Origin: Salinibacterium sp. UTAS2018
Lineage (GTDB): Bacteria; Actinomycetota; Actinomycetes; Actinomycetales; Microbacteriaceae
DNA length: 64,000 bases
Assembly (NCBI RefSeq): GCF_004118935.1
Contig: NZ_CP035375.1
Coordinates: forward strand, 744,001 to 808,000
Reading direction: 5' to 3'
This document shows positions 8,446 to 17,960 of this stretch, piece after piece; position 1 is the first letter of the stretch; every line of letters begins with the position of its first letter. The position numbers were made by a program, and so were the translations under genes. The notes beneath the pieces were generated by a model. The model was not told where the DNA came from, made no database searches, and saw only the letters and a program-made list of their open reading frames with translations.

Positions 8446-8496
8446 TCGCTGTGCGACTCAATTACTTTAGCAAATGATTTCGCAGTTCAAAAACCA

Positions 8497-9519
8497 TCAG
8501 GCGATTCGCGCGAGGTATGTCGGCGACAGAACCCGCGTAGGGGCAGCAATTAACTGAGGAATTCCGTTGTCATCGATTCTGAAACTCGCGATTTCGTTCG
8601 AAAATTGATTGCACACATGCAGGATCCCATCGCTCAGAATGATGTGGCGAGGCCAATTTCCTTCGCACGAGATCGCTGTGAGCGGGGCGACGCTTCGCCC
8701 GTCGTCAGCGATCGCAAGAATCGCGATCACATTGCTGTGACGCACGCCGACGTAGGCATGGCGGCCGTCATCCGAAATTGCGATCGCGGACGCTTGGTCG
8801 CCTTCAACCGCACCGGGAAGCGCGATAGAGCACAGTTTGTGAAGCCGGCGGTCTCTCCACTCGAACACCATGAAGCCGCATCCGAGTTCCCCCAGCACGT
8901 AGAACAGGTTGTCGGGACGCGCGACAATATCGCGCGGGCCAAAGCCGGGAGGCATGACGACCTCATCAACCTGTTCGAGCACGAAGTCATTGAAGCTAAA
9001 GATACGGATGCGATCGGCGCCCAGATCGAGCGACAAGAGCGTGTTGTCATCCACAAACACGGAGGAGTGCGCGTGCGGGCCTTCCTGCTGCGGCCGCGGC
9101 CCCAAGCCGGCAGTTTCTAAGACCTGCCGGGTCTCGAGCGCTGCGGAACTGCCCCGGGCTTCCAAGACTCCCAGCGTGCCCGTGCCGTAATTGGCCGCTA
9201 TCACGGTGCTATCACTGACGGTGATGTGGCAGGGGTACTGCCCGCCGCTTGCAGCGATCGTGACGTTGCTGAGCGTTTCGCCGTCGCGGTCGAAAACCGC
9301 AACCTGCCCGGATCCCTCCAGAGTGGAGTAGACCTTGTCACCATCGACCACCAGAAAGGATGCTGAGGGCATGGCCGCCGCCAAGTGCGACATCTCAAGA
9401 GAGCCATCCGCCCGGCTGCGCATGACCGAGATACCTTCAGACTCGCAGTCCATGTCGGGGCCAAAGCCACCGACCAGCCACGTTGAAGAAGCGGTAACAG
9501 GTACGTCAGGTGTTGTCAC
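8497..9519 (-). CDS. Lactonase-family seven-bladed beta-propeller protein
   Basis: 340 residues in repeated blades (for example VVDGDKVYSTLEGSGQVAVF and ISDDGRHAYVGVRHSNVIAI). HITVSDSTVIAANYGTGTL and GPHAHSSVF match the lactonase/6-phosphogluconolactonase family (PF10282 type). Relatives hydrolyse sugar lactones in the cytosol, but many members are uncharacterised. No signal peptide is seen. The start overlaps the end of the third peptide-transporter ATPase by 14 bases, so it belongs to that operon; the reason for the link is unknown. Confidence 0.8.
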   Translation of the reverse strand: MTTPDVPVTASSTWLVGGFGPDMDCESEGISVMRSRADGSLEMSHLAAAMPSASFLVVDGDKVYSTLEGSGQVAVFDRDGETLSNVTIAASGGQYPCHITVSDSTVIAANYGTGTLGVLEARGSSAALETRQVLETAGLGPRPQQEGPHAHSSVFVDDNTLLSLDLGADRIRIFSFNDFVLEQVDEVVMPPGFGPRDIVARPDNLFYVLGELGCGFMVFEWRDRRLHKLCSIALPGAVEGDQASAIAISDDGRHAYVGVRHSNVIAILAIADDGRSVAPLTAISCEGNWPRHIILSDGILHVCNQFSNEIASFRIDDNGIPQLIAAPTRVLSPTYLARIA

Positions 9520-10327
9520 GGTGTAGCTCCAGAAGTGAGTCGGCGAGCCCCTTCACATAGGGGTGCCAGGGGTCGTCGAGAACAGCATCCAAATCTCCGA
9601 TGCCCACGAGGATGCCACGGTGCATGACCGCGACCTTGGTGGATACCCGGCGAACGGCGGCAAGGTCCGCAGTCACCAACATCGCGGAAAATGACCGTTG
9701 CGCTTGGAGGTCAACGATCAGATCGAGGATGGCGGCGCGCACGTTGACGTCGATGCCCGCCGTGGGGTCATCGGCGACGAGCAGCTGCGGCTCGAGGATC
9801 ATTGCACGTGCGATCGCTATTCGTTGACGCTGACCTTTACTGAGCTCGAACGGATACCGATTCATCACCGAGAGTGGGAGCCGAACAGTATCGATCAACG
9901 TCGCTACCGCCTCGGCGGCCTCACGCTGATTGAAGCGTCGATCACGAACGAAAATAGGTTCGGCGATGTTTTCACCGACCGTCAACCGACCATTGAGGCG
10001 ATTGCCCGCATCCTGCGGCAAATAACCAACCCGCAGGCTGAGACGGTCGCGCTTGCGGCGACTGACGTTGCGAAGCTCAGTACCCAACACCGTCAGCTCA
10101 CCGCCGCTGAACAGGGGCGAACCGTTCTCGCCGGTCTCAGCGTGTAGCGCAACTGCCTTGGCGAGAGTGCTCTTACCCGAGCCGCTCTCGCCAACTACAG
10201 TCAGCACTTCTCCCGCGCCGATCTCAAAACTGAGTCCATTCACAGCGACTGAGCGTGTTTCGGGGTTGCGAGACGGGTAGCGCAGCGAAAGATCGCGGGC
10301 GCTCACCGTGGGAGAAGTGGAAGTCAC
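9506..10327 (-). CDS. Third ABC ATPase of the peptide operon, altered active site
   Basis: 273 residues, Dpp/Opp-type nucleotide-binding domain. Walker A GESGSGKS (46-53) and the Q-loop (GYLPQD) are normal. The signature is LSKGQ instead of LSGGQ, Walker B ends VADDPT so the catalytic Glu is Asp187, and the switch position reads VTADL with Ala220 where His is expected. The DNA confirms both changes (GAC and GCG codons). It probably binds ATP but hydrolyses it poorly. It follows an intact double ATPase and may be a regulatory or diverging subunit; a role in transport is not proven. Confidence 0.85.
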   Translation of the reverse strand: MTSTSPTVSARDLSLRYPSRNPETRSVAVNGLSFEIGAGEVLTVVGESGSGKSTLAKAVALHAETGENGSPLFSGGELTVLGTELRNVSRRKRDRLSLRVGYLPQDAGNRLNGRLTVGENIAEPIFVRDRRFNQREAAEAVATLIDTVRLPLSVMNRYPFELSKGQRQRIAIARAMILEPQLLVADDPTAGIDVNVRAAILDLIVDLQAQRSFSAMLVTADLAAVRRVSTKVAVMHRGILVGIGDLDAVLDDPWHPYVKGLADSLLELHRDNT

Positions 10328-10331
10328 CTCA

Positions 10332-12008
10332 TCAATCTACGTCAGTCAGCGCCCGCAGCGCTTCCCTACGCTCCGTCTGCTCTCGCGGGTCGGGCACGGG
10401 CAGCGACGCCAACAAACGTTGGGTGTACGGATGCTGGGGGTTACCCAGCACCTCAGAACCCAGACCCTCTTCGACCAACTGCCCTTTGTAGAGCACCGCG
10501 ATGCGATCGGAGAGCATGTCGACGACGGCGAGATCGTGGCTGATGAAGAGAGCGGCAAAGCCCAAATCTCGCTGCAGTTCTGCGAACAGCTCAAGAACCT
10601 TCGCCTGCACCGACACGTCGAGCGCGCTGGTCGGCTCATCCGCAATCAACAGTCGTGGCCGCAACGCGAGGGAGCGAGCGAGACTGGCGCGTTGACGCTG
10701 CCCTCCGCTGAGTTCGTGCGGGTAACGATCCCCGAACGCGCGCGGCAATTGCACTGCCTCGAGAAGCTCGTTGACTCGCGCACGAGCGTCGTTCGCGTCC
10801 TCGGCCTTACCGTGCACAATCAGCGGCTCAGCCACACACTGTGCGATCGTGAGCAGCGGATTGAAGCTCGATGCTGGGTCTTGAAAAACAAAACCGATGT
10901 CGCTGCGCACCGGCCGGAACTTGCGCTCCTTGAAGCCCAACATTTCGTGACCAAGAACCGACAGCGAACCGCCGGTGATCTTGTTGAGGCCTCCGATGGC
11001 GCGACCGATCGTCGTCTTGCCCGATCCGCTCTCCCCCACCAGCCCGAGCACTTCGCCGGGCGAAATACTAAAGCTCACGCGGTCGACAGCGCGGAACGGA
11101 GCGCGCCCGAAACGCCCGGGGAACTCGATTTCGAGATTGTCAGCAATCACGACAGGCTCGGCATCTTTCTCTCCGCCCGAAGCCGCGCGGTCAGCAACCC
11201 GGGCAGCAGCCCGAGAAGCTCCCGAACCAATCCGCGGTACCGCGGCCAAAAGCTTCTGCGTGTACGGATGCTGGGCCGCGTCGAACAATTGCTGCGCTGG
11301 CGCTTCTTCGACCAATTTGCCCTGATACATGACAGCAACACGGTCGGAGAGATCGGCCACGATGCCCATGTTGTGGGTGATCAGGATGATGGCCGCGCCG
11401 AACTCATCACGGCACCTGCGCAGAAGATCAAGAATTTCAGCCTGCACCGTCACGTCGAGCGCGGTCGTGGGCTCATCGGCCACAATCAGCTCGGGTTCAA
11501 GCACCAGAGCCATGGCGATCACGACCCGCTGCTTCTGCCCGCCCGAGAACTGATGCGGATAATAATCCACGCGCGACTCAGGCTCGGGAATACCGACCTT
11601 GCGCAGAATCTCGATCGCTTTCTTGCGCGCTTCGCGCTTGCTCACATTGCCGTGAGCGCGAAGACCCTCGGCGATTTGCCAGCCCACGGTGAAAACCGGG
11701 TTGAGCGCGGTCGACGGCTCTTGGAACACCATCGCGACGTCAACGCCGCGGAGCTCGCGCAGTCGCTTGCCCGACATCCCAATAACCTCTTTGCCATTGA
11801 GCACGATTGCGCCCCGTGACACTGCCGTCTCGGGCAGAAGCCCAAGGACGGACTTGGCCGTAACGCTCTTGCCGCTGCCGCTCTCGCCAACAATCGCGAG
11901 GACCTCCCCCGGCGCCAGGCTCAGCGACACATCGTCGACGGCCTTGACGTCGCCGCCATCAGTCGCGAACGTGACCTCAAGATTTTTGATCTCAACAATA
12001 TTGCTCAT
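10332..12008 (-). CDS. Peptide ABC transporter, fused double ATPase (DppD-DppF type)
   Basis: 558 residues with two complete nucleotide-binding domains. The first (about 1-260) has GESGSGKS, FSGGQKQR, VADEPTTALD and LITHN. The second (about 285-545) has GESGSGKT, LSGGQRQR, IADEPTSALD and FISHD. All catalytic residues are intact in both. It powers uptake of peptides or similar substrates through the two permeases encoded just upstream. Its start overlaps the permease stop by four bases. Confidence 0.93.
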   Translation of the reverse strand: MSNIVEIKNLEVTFATDGGDVKAVDDVSLSLAPGEVLAIVGESGSGKSVTAKSVLGLLPETAVSRGAIVLNGKEVIGMSGKRLRELRGVDVAMVFQEPSTALNPVFTVGWQIAEGLRAHGNVSKREARKKAIEILRKVGIPEPESRVDYYPHQFSGGQKQRVVIAMALVLEPELIVADEPTTALDVTVQAEILDLLRRCRDEFGAAIILITHNMGIVADLSDRVAVMYQGKLVEEAPAQQLFDAAQHPYTQKLLAAVPRIGSGASRAAARVADRAASGGEKDAEPVVIADNLEIEFPGRFGRAPFRAVDRVSFSISPGEVLGLVGESGSGKTTIGRAIGGLNKITGGSLSVLGHEMLGFKERKFRPVRSDIGFVFQDPASSFNPLLTIAQCVAEPLIVHGKAEDANDARARVNELLEAVQLPRAFGDRYPHELSGGQRQRASLARSLALRPRLLIADEPTSALDVSVQAKVLELFAELQRDLGFAALFISHDLAVVDMLSDRIAVLYKGQLVEEGLGSEVLGNPQHPYTQRLLASLPVPDPREQTERREALRALTDVD

Positions 12009-13033
12009 GAGCGAGCCTCCAGCGGGTCGATCGGATTCGCATCATCGTCAAGGTCAACCGTTGAGAGAGCGGCGGTTTCAAGAACCGGCGCCGACTGGTC
12101 GGCTCTACGACGGGTGCGCAGTCGTGGATCAGCGAGGTCATTGAGCGACTCCCCCACCAGCGTGATTCCGAGCACGACCAGAACGATCGCAAGCCCCGGG
12201 AACAGCGACGTCCACCAGATGCCGCTCGTAACATCCGAAATCGACTTGTTGAGGTCGTAGCCCCATTCGGCCGCAGCGGATGGCTCGATACCGAACCCGA
12301 GGAAGCCCAAGCCCGCGAGCGTCAGAATCGCCTCGGAACTGTTGAGCGTGAAGATCAACGGCAGGGTACGCGTCGCATTGCGGAACACGTGACGGAACAT
12401 GATGCGCGGAGTGCTCGAGCCGATGACCTTCGCCGATTCGACGTACGCCTCCGACTTGATGCGCACTGTTTCGGCCCGGATGACACGGAAATACTGCGGG
12501 ATGTACACGACCGTAATCGACACTGCCGCTGCGAAGACGCCGCCCCAGAAACTCGACTGACCGCCGCTAATCGCGATGGCGGCCACGATAGCCAGCAAGA
12601 GCGTCGGAAACGCGTACACGGCGTCAGAGATGACCACGAGAACGCGGTCGATCCAGCTGCCGAGGTAGCCAGAGACGAGGCCAAGAAGCACGCCGGCAAA
12701 GATCGACAGTGCCACCGCAACGACGATCACAAGAACCGCTGTGCGCGATCCCCAGATCACTCGGGAGAGCACGTCGTAACCACCGACCGTGGTGCCTAGA
12801 ATGTGAGCGCCTCCCGGGGGAACCTGCGCACCGAAAGCACCATCGTCATCGCGCAATTGCGAGAACCCATAAGGCGCCAACAACGGAGCGAAGAGCGCCG
12901 TAAGAAGGAAAATGCCCGTCAGAATCAAACCAGCAACGAGCATGCCGCGCTGGAGCCCTACCGACTGACGAACCTGCCGAACAATCGGCAACTTGCGCCA
13001 CACAGCCACAAAACGTGAGGGTGTCGTAGTCAT
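12005..13033 (-). CDS. Peptide ABC transporter permease (DppC type)
   Basis: 342 residues: a cytoplasmic N-terminus, a first helix (MLVAGLILTGIFLLTALFAP), then the BPD_transp_1 domain of five helices with GGYDVLSRVIWGSRTA and the coupling loop around YVESAKVIGSSTPRIMFRHV. It forms the membrane channel with the next permease. A polar C-terminal tail of about 45 residues is longer than usual. Confidence 0.93.
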   Translation of the reverse strand: MTTTPSRFVAVWRKLPIVRQVRQSVGLQRGMLVAGLILTGIFLLTALFAPLLAPYGFSQLRDDDGAFGAQVPPGGAHILGTTVGGYDVLSRVIWGSRTAVLVIVVAVALSIFAGVLLGLVSGYLGSWIDRVLVVISDAVYAFPTLLLAIVAAIAISGGQSSFWGGVFAAAVSITVVYIPQYFRVIRAETVRIKSEAYVESAKVIGSSTPRIMFRHVFRNATRTLPLIFTLNSSEAILTLAGLGFLGFGIEPSAAAEWGYDLNKSISDVTSGIWWTSLFPGLAIVLVVLGITLVGESLNDLADPRLRTRRRADQSAPVLETAALSTVDLDDDANPIDPLEARS

Positions 13034-13035
13034 GA

Positions 13036-14130
13036 TTAGTACCTCACCCTCGGGTCGATGATCGCCGCAATGATGTCGACGATGAAGTTGGTGAGCGCCA
13101 CGATCACGGCGAGCAGGACCACGATGCCTTGCACCGCCACAAAGTCACGAGCACCCAGGTACTCAACGAGCTTGAAGCCCAGGCCCTTCCATTCGAAGGT
13201 GGTTTCTGTCAGCACTGCGCCGCCGAGCAAGAGCGCGATCTGAAGACCAATGACCGTGATGATCGGAATCAACGCGGGCTTGTAGGCGTGCTTGCGCACA
13301 AGGCGGTATTCGCTCACGCCACGTGAGCGAGCAGCATCCACATAGTCCATGGAGAGGCTGCCGATGACGTTCGTGCGCACGAGGCGCAGGAAGATACCCG
13401 CCGTCAGCAATCCCAACGCCAGGCCGGGAAGCACGGCGTGCGAAAGCACGTCGCCGATCGCTGCAGGACTACCCAAGCGGAAGGCGTCGATGAGATAAAT
13501 GCCCGACTTGTCGTCGAGAGTGCTCAACTGCAATTCCGTGCGAGTGGAGGCACGGCCGGCGACAGGAAGTACCTTCAGCCACACAGCGAACACGAGCTTG
13601 AGCAACAGCCCCGCAAAGAACACCGGGGTCGCGTACGCAAGAATCGCCGCGACGCGGAGCACCGCATCCGGCCATTTGTCACGGAAGTAGGCCGCGACCA
13701 TGCCGAGAGGGATACCGACCACTAGCGCGACGAGAACTGCGTAGAACGCAAGCTCAAGAGTGGCGCTGCCGTAGGTGACGAGCAACTCCGAAACCGGGCG
13801 GCCGTCAGTTATCGCTGTGCCGAAGTTGCCGGTGAAAATCTGCCCGAGGTACTCGAAATACTGCACCAGAATCGGACGATCGTAACCGGCGGCACTAATA
13901 CGCTCAGCGAGCTGAGCCGCCGTGAGACGGTCCCCCAGTGCCGCTGTAATGGGATCGCCGATCGAGCGCATCAAGAGGAACACCATCGTTACGAGGATGA
14001 ACACGGTCGGGAAGATCAGGAGGAAGCGAATGATAAGAAAACGAGCAAGGGGATTTGTGATCCCCCGAAAACGCCGGATGGGCGGTTCTGACGGTGCCGG
14101 ATTGATCACGGCGGAAGCGGACTGCGACAT
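13036..14130 (-). CDS. Peptide ABC transporter permease (DppB type)
   Basis: 364 residues, six helices; N-terminal FLIIRFLLIFPTVFILVTMV and the DppB-type extracellular loop with DRLTAAQLAERISAAGYDRP. The coupling segment is DYVDAARSRGVSEYRLVRKHA. A segment around residues 200-230 is longer than in many DppB proteins. It lies two bases before the second permease gene. Confidence 0.93.
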   Translation of the reverse strand: MSQSASAVINPAPSEPPIRRFRGITNPLARFLIIRFLLIFPTVFILVTMVFLLMRSIGDPITAALGDRLTAAQLAERISAAGYDRPILVQYFEYLGQIFTGNFGTAITDGRPVSELLVTYGSATLELAFYAVLVALVVGIPLGMVAAYFRDKWPDAVLRVAAILAYATPVFFAGLLLKLVFAVWLKVLPVAGRASTRTELQLSTLDDKSGIYLIDAFRLGSPAAIGDVLSHAVLPGLALGLLTAGIFLRLVRTNVIGSLSMDYVDAARSRGVSEYRLVRKHAYKPALIPIITVIGLQIALLLGGAVLTETTFEWKGLGFKLVEYLGARDFVAVQGIVVLLAVIVALTNFIVDIIAAIIDPRVRY

Positions 14131-14163
14131 ACCTACCTATCGTGCAGAGAACGAAGACGAGGA

Positions 14164-14190
14164 GGTGACCCACATTGTGTGTGGGCCACC
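14164..14190 (-). promoter_or_regulatory. Intercistronic hairpin after the binding-protein gene
   Basis: GGTGACCCACA (14164-14174) pairs with TGTGGGCCACC (14180-14190) with one mismatch. It lies between the binding protein and the permeases and has no T-run. Such hairpins often stabilise the upstream message or reduce read-through, giving more binding protein than permease. Confidence 0.55.
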
Positions 14191-14237
14191 CCCTGCGTCA
14201 GAACGCTAGGCCGAGGCCTAACTCGAGCGAATTGCTC

Positions 14238-15860
14238 TTATTTGACCAAGCTGCCGTAGCGGAACTTGAACGAACCGTCGAGCGTAGCTCCGGTGACGTC
14301 CTTGCCCGTGATAGCAATTTGCGCTCCCTGAAGGAACGGAACGGTCGACAGCTGCGCTGCGACCTTTGCCTGAATGTCCTCGATCATTCCCTCACGCGTG
14401 GCGGGGTCGAGTTCAGTTGCCTGAGCGACGATCAGATCGTTGACTTCAGCATCCGCGTAGTGGTTGGCAAGGAAGTTACCGTCACCGAAGAACGGGGTCA
14501 GGTAGTTATCGGCATCGGAATAGTCCGGGAACCAGCCGAGCTGGTAGGCCGGGTAGGCGTCAGCCGTGCGCTCGCTCGCGTAGGTAACCCACTCGGTCGA
14601 CTGCAGGTTGACTTCAAACACTCCGTCAGCCTCGAGCTGGCTCTTGACCAGCGCGTACTCGTCGCCCGATGACTCACCGTAGTGATCAGGGTTGTACTGA
14701 AGGTTGAGCTTCACCGGAGTCTCGACTCCCGCATCCGCCAGACGCTTCTGCGCTGCTTCAACGCTCGGCCCGCCTTCGCCGTCGCCGTAGAGGTCCTTGA
14801 GAACCTCAGTAGCACCGGTCAATCCATCGGGCACGAAGGAATACAGCGGCAAGTAGGTGCCCTTGTAGACCTGGTCAGAGATTTCCTGGCGATCGATCAA
14901 GTCAGCAACAGCGCCACGAACAGCGAGCGACTTGGCGTCATCCGCCTCAGGAGTCTTCGCACCGAACGGCTGAGTGTCGAAGTTGAAGACAATGTAGCGG
15001 ATCTCTCCACCGGGTCCCACGATCACGTTGACGTTGTCGTTGCCCTCAAGGTCAGCAACGTCGGTGGCAGACAAGCTGCGGTGCGCGACGTCAATGTTGC
15101 CCTCTTGAACATCGAGCTTCAGGTTCGACGCATCGGTGTAGTACTTCAGCGTGATGCTGTCCGTCGCCGCAGCGCCGAGAACGCCCTGGTAGTCAGGGTT
15201 GGCCTTGAACGACACAATGTTGTTGAAGTCGTAGCTGTCGATGACGTACTGGCCAGCAAATGCCATGCCGTCAACGATCTCGTCGTCGGGGGTGACCGCA
15301 TCAGCCGAGAAGACTTCTTCGTCGACGATCGGTGCGGCCGGGCTCGACAGAATCTGCGCGAACGTCTGGTCGTTACCGTTCTTCAAGTTGAAGACGATCG
15401 TGGTGTCATCGACAGCGTCGACGCTCTCAATGTTGCCGAGAAGAACCGAAGGGCCGTTCTCGTCGTTGATCGTGACCTGACGGTCGAAGCTGAACTTCAC
15501 GTCAGACGAGGTGAGGTCGTTGCCGTTGGCGAACTTAAGGCCCGCCTTGAGTACGACCGTGTATTCGTCTTCACTCGTGTACTCGGCGGACTCGGCGATG
15601 TCAGGTTCAACATCGGAGGTGCCGAGCGGCGAGTTGAGCAAGAACGGGTACACCTGGTTCATCAGTGCAAACGAACCGTTGTCGTACGAACCGGCCGGGT
15701 CGAGGAACGTGACTTTGTCAGTCGTGCCCACGATAAGCGACTCGGAACTGCCAGCGTCGGAGTCTCCCCCAGCTTGGCAACCAGTCAAAGCGAGCGCGAA
15801 CGCTGCTGAGCCGGCAACTACAGCAAGGACTCGCTTGCTGCTCTTGGATGCGGATGTCAT
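14238..15860 (-). CDS. Peptide ABC transporter substrate-binding lipoprotein (SBP_bac_5)
   Basis: 540 residues. A lipoprotein signal ends in LALTGC, so the mature protein is anchored on the outer face of the membrane by Cys. The rest has the family-5 layout: EYTVVLKAGLKFANG, DVKFSFDRQ, AVRGAVADLIDRQEI and LNLQYNPDH. It captures peptides, or other solutes such as nickel or sugars in some relatives, and delivers them to the DppBC-type permeases. Ribosome site AGGAAGAGG precedes the ATG. It is the first gene of the operon. Confidence 0.93.
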   Translation of the reverse strand: MTSASKSSKRVLAVVAGSAAFALALTGCQAGGDSDAGSSESLIVGTTDKVTFLDPAGSYDNGSFALMNQVYPFLLNSPLGTSDVEPDIAESAEYTSEDEYTVVLKAGLKFANGNDLTSSDVKFSFDRQVTINDENGPSVLLGNIESVDAVDDTTIVFNLKNGNDQTFAQILSSPAAPIVDEEVFSADAVTPDDEIVDGMAFAGQYVIDSYDFNNIVSFKANPDYQGVLGAAATDSITLKYYTDASNLKLDVQEGNIDVAHRSLSATDVADLEGNDNVNVIVGPGGEIRYIVFNFDTQPFGAKTPEADDAKSLAVRGAVADLIDRQEISDQVYKGTYLPLYSFVPDGLTGATEVLKDLYGDGEGGPSVEAAQKRLADAGVETPVKLNLQYNPDHYGESSGDEYALVKSQLEADGVFEVNLQSTEWVTYASERTADAYPAYQLGWFPDYSDADNYLTPFFGDGNFLANHYADAEVNDLIVAQATELDPATREGMIEDIQAKVAAQLSTVPFLQGAQIAITGKDVTGATLDGSFKFRYGSLVK

Positions 15861-15927
15861 ATCCGTCTACCTCTTCCTGTTGCGTGCAGAAAATGCGACG
15901 GCGCGTTTGTAGGCGCCGCGCATCGTA

Positions 15928-15954
15928 GTTCCTCAATAGTAACACACGAGGAAC
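15928..15954 (-). promoter_or_regulatory. Inverted repeat around a candidate -10 of the peptide operon
   Basis: GTTCCTC (15928-15934) and GAGGAAC (15948-15954) flank TACTAT (minus strand, 15936-15941), a good -10. A repressor bound here would block the promoter. A -35 is not obvious. Confidence 0.4.
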
Positions 15955-16020
15955 CTTCGAGACTAGATCGTTTACCCGCGAATGGGGGATATTTACACGA
16001 ACGCAACCAAAGAGCGGAGA

Positions 16021-17928
16021 CTAGCCTTCTTCGCGGAGCGCTCGACGCTCCGCTTCGATCCTCATGAGGTCTCGTTGGGTCTGCACATAGCGCTCCGGAT
16101 CACTCTCGCGATCCATACGCTGCAAAACTCCGAGAAGTTCGCGCTTTTGGCGCAGCAAGTCGCGCTCGATGAGATCGGTTGTCACTTGCACGCAGTACAC
16201 CGGGATGCGTTCTTCACGCTCCGGAATCGGCGCAACGCTCAGTTGCTTCACGAAGGTGGAGAACGATGACGGCACTTCGTCAGCGACGGCGGAGGCCCAG
16301 CCGGGTTCGAGCGCGCGATCCACGAGAGAGGCGATGGCATCGCGCACGACCGCGAGCGAAGGCTCAGCGATCGAAATCTGAGTGAGCTTGCCCATGAGCT
16401 CGGCACCCACGACATCCGGATGCTGCAACACCGCCATGAGGGTGTCTCGCTCAAGGCGCGTAATCGCATCGACTTTCAAGCTCATGATCGACGGGCCAGG
16501 CTGCGCTGGCGCCTCCCCGAAGCCCTCTGGCGGGCGCTGGGAGGATGACTCGGACTGCGACTGCTGCTGCGCCTTAGGCGGCCCCGACGGGGCTGCGGTG
16601 CGCTTCGCTGCGGTCACGGCGTTCTGCACCTCGGTCGGCTCCATACCGAGCCATCCCGCAACGCTGCGGACATAGCCAATACCCAGTGCCGAATCGCGGA
16701 TGCCCGCGACCACGGGGGCCGCAGCACGCAACGCCGCTACACGGCCTTCTACCGTTTCGAGGTCGTGCACGGCCAGTTCGCGGCGAATCTTGAACTCGAA
16801 CATGGGCTTGCGCGTGGTGACGAGGCGACGAACCGCACCGTCGCCCTTCTTCAGCCGCAGGTCACATGGGTCGAGGCCATCGGGCGCCACAGCAACGAAG
16901 GTTTGCGCGGCGAAGCGGTGCTCCTCGGCAAAGGCGCGGTTCGCGGCCTTCTGGCCCGCTTCATCCGGGTCGAAAGTAAAGATGACCTCGCCCGTGGCCG
17001 TCGTGTCTGCGTTGTCGTAATCGCCAATCATGCGGCGCACGATCTTGATGTGGTCCACGCCGAACGCCGTGCCACACGTGGCGACCGCGGTCGTGACGCC
17101 AGCAAGATGGCAGGCCATGACATCCGTGTAGCCCTCGACCACGACAATCTGCTTGCCGCGCGAAATGTCTTTCTTGGCAAGATCGAGCCCGTAGAGCACT
17201 TGGCTCTTGTGATAAACCGGCGTCTCGGGAGTGTTGAGGTATTTAGGGCCCTTGTCATCGTCGAGCAGACGCCGAGCGCCAAAGCCAAGAGTCTGGCCCG
17301 TGACATCGCGGATCGGCCACACCAGGCGGCCGCGGAAACGGTCGTAATAGTCGCCCCGCTCCCCCTTGCCGATGAGGCCGGCAACAACGAGTTCTTCCGA
17401 GGAATAGCCGAGCTTGTTGAGGTGCTTCATGAGCACGCCACCGCGAGGCGCGAAGCCAATGCCGAAACGCTCGGCAGCGGACTGGTCAAAACCACGCTCG
17501 CCCAAAAAGCTGCGCCCGGGGGCTGCCTCGGGGCTCGCTAGCTGGGCGACGAAAAATTCGGATGCCGCCTGATTGGCAGCCAAGATACGCGCGCGATTGC
17601 CGTGATCGGTCGCCGCGCCGCCATCCTCATAGTGAAGTTCGTAGCTAATACGGCCGGCAAGGCGCTCGACGGCCTCGGAGAACGAGACGTGGTCCATACG
17701 CTGCAGGAATGTGTAGACGTCGCCGCCTTCACCGCATCCGAAGCAGTGATAGAAGCCGACTTGAGGCCGAACGTGGAAGCTGGGGCTACGCTCCTCATGA
17801 AAGGGACAGAGGCCCTTCATGGAGCCGGAACCGGCGCTCTTGAGGGTGACGTAGTCGCCAACAATATCGGCGAGGTTGGTGCGCGAACGCACCTCGTCGA
17901 TATCGCTTCGTTTGATCAGGCCAGCCAC
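16021..17928 (-). CDS. dnaG: DNA primase
   Basis: 635 residues. It makes RNA primers at the replication fork. The CHC2 zinc ribbon has Cys41, His44, Cys62 and Cys65. The catalytic core includes ERFGIGFAPRGG and GFGARRL, then the TOPRIM site VVVEGYTDVMA and the metal-binding FTFDPDEAGQKAA. A Ser/Gln-rich linker (about residues 455-485) leads to the C-terminal helicase-binding region. A GTG start at 17928 lies seven bases after TAGAAT. The gene follows dgt by 32 bases. Confidence 0.96.
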   Translation of the reverse strand: MAGLIKRSDIDEVRSRTNLADIVGDYVTLKSAGSGSMKGLCPFHEERSPSFHVRPQVGFYHCFGCGEGGDVYTFLQRMDHVSFSEAVERLAGRISYELHYEDGGAATDHGNRARILAANQAASEFFVAQLASPEAAPGRSFLGERGFDQSAAERFGIGFAPRGGVLMKHLNKLGYSSEELVVAGLIGKGERGDYYDRFRGRLVWPIRDVTGQTLGFGARRLLDDDKGPKYLNTPETPVYHKSQVLYGLDLAKKDISRGKQIVVVEGYTDVMACHLAGVTTAVATCGTAFGVDHIKIVRRMIGDYDNADTTATGEVIFTFDPDEAGQKAANRAFAEEHRFAAQTFVAVAPDGLDPCDLRLKKGDGAVRRLVTTRKPMFEFKIRRELAVHDLETVEGRVAALRAAAPVVAGIRDSALGIGYVRSVAGWLGMEPTEVQNAVTAAKRTAAPSGPPKAQQQSQSESSSQRPPEGFGEAPAQPGPSIMSLKVDAITRLERDTLMAVLQHPDVVGAELMGKLTQISIAEPSLAVVRDAIASLVDRALEPGWASAVADEVPSSFSTFVKQLSVAPIPEREERIPVYCVQVTTDLIERDLLRQKRELLGVLQRMDRESDPERYVQTQRDLMRIEAERRALREEG

Positions 17929-17960
17929 AATCGCAATTCTAGGCCGACCGGCCGACGACT

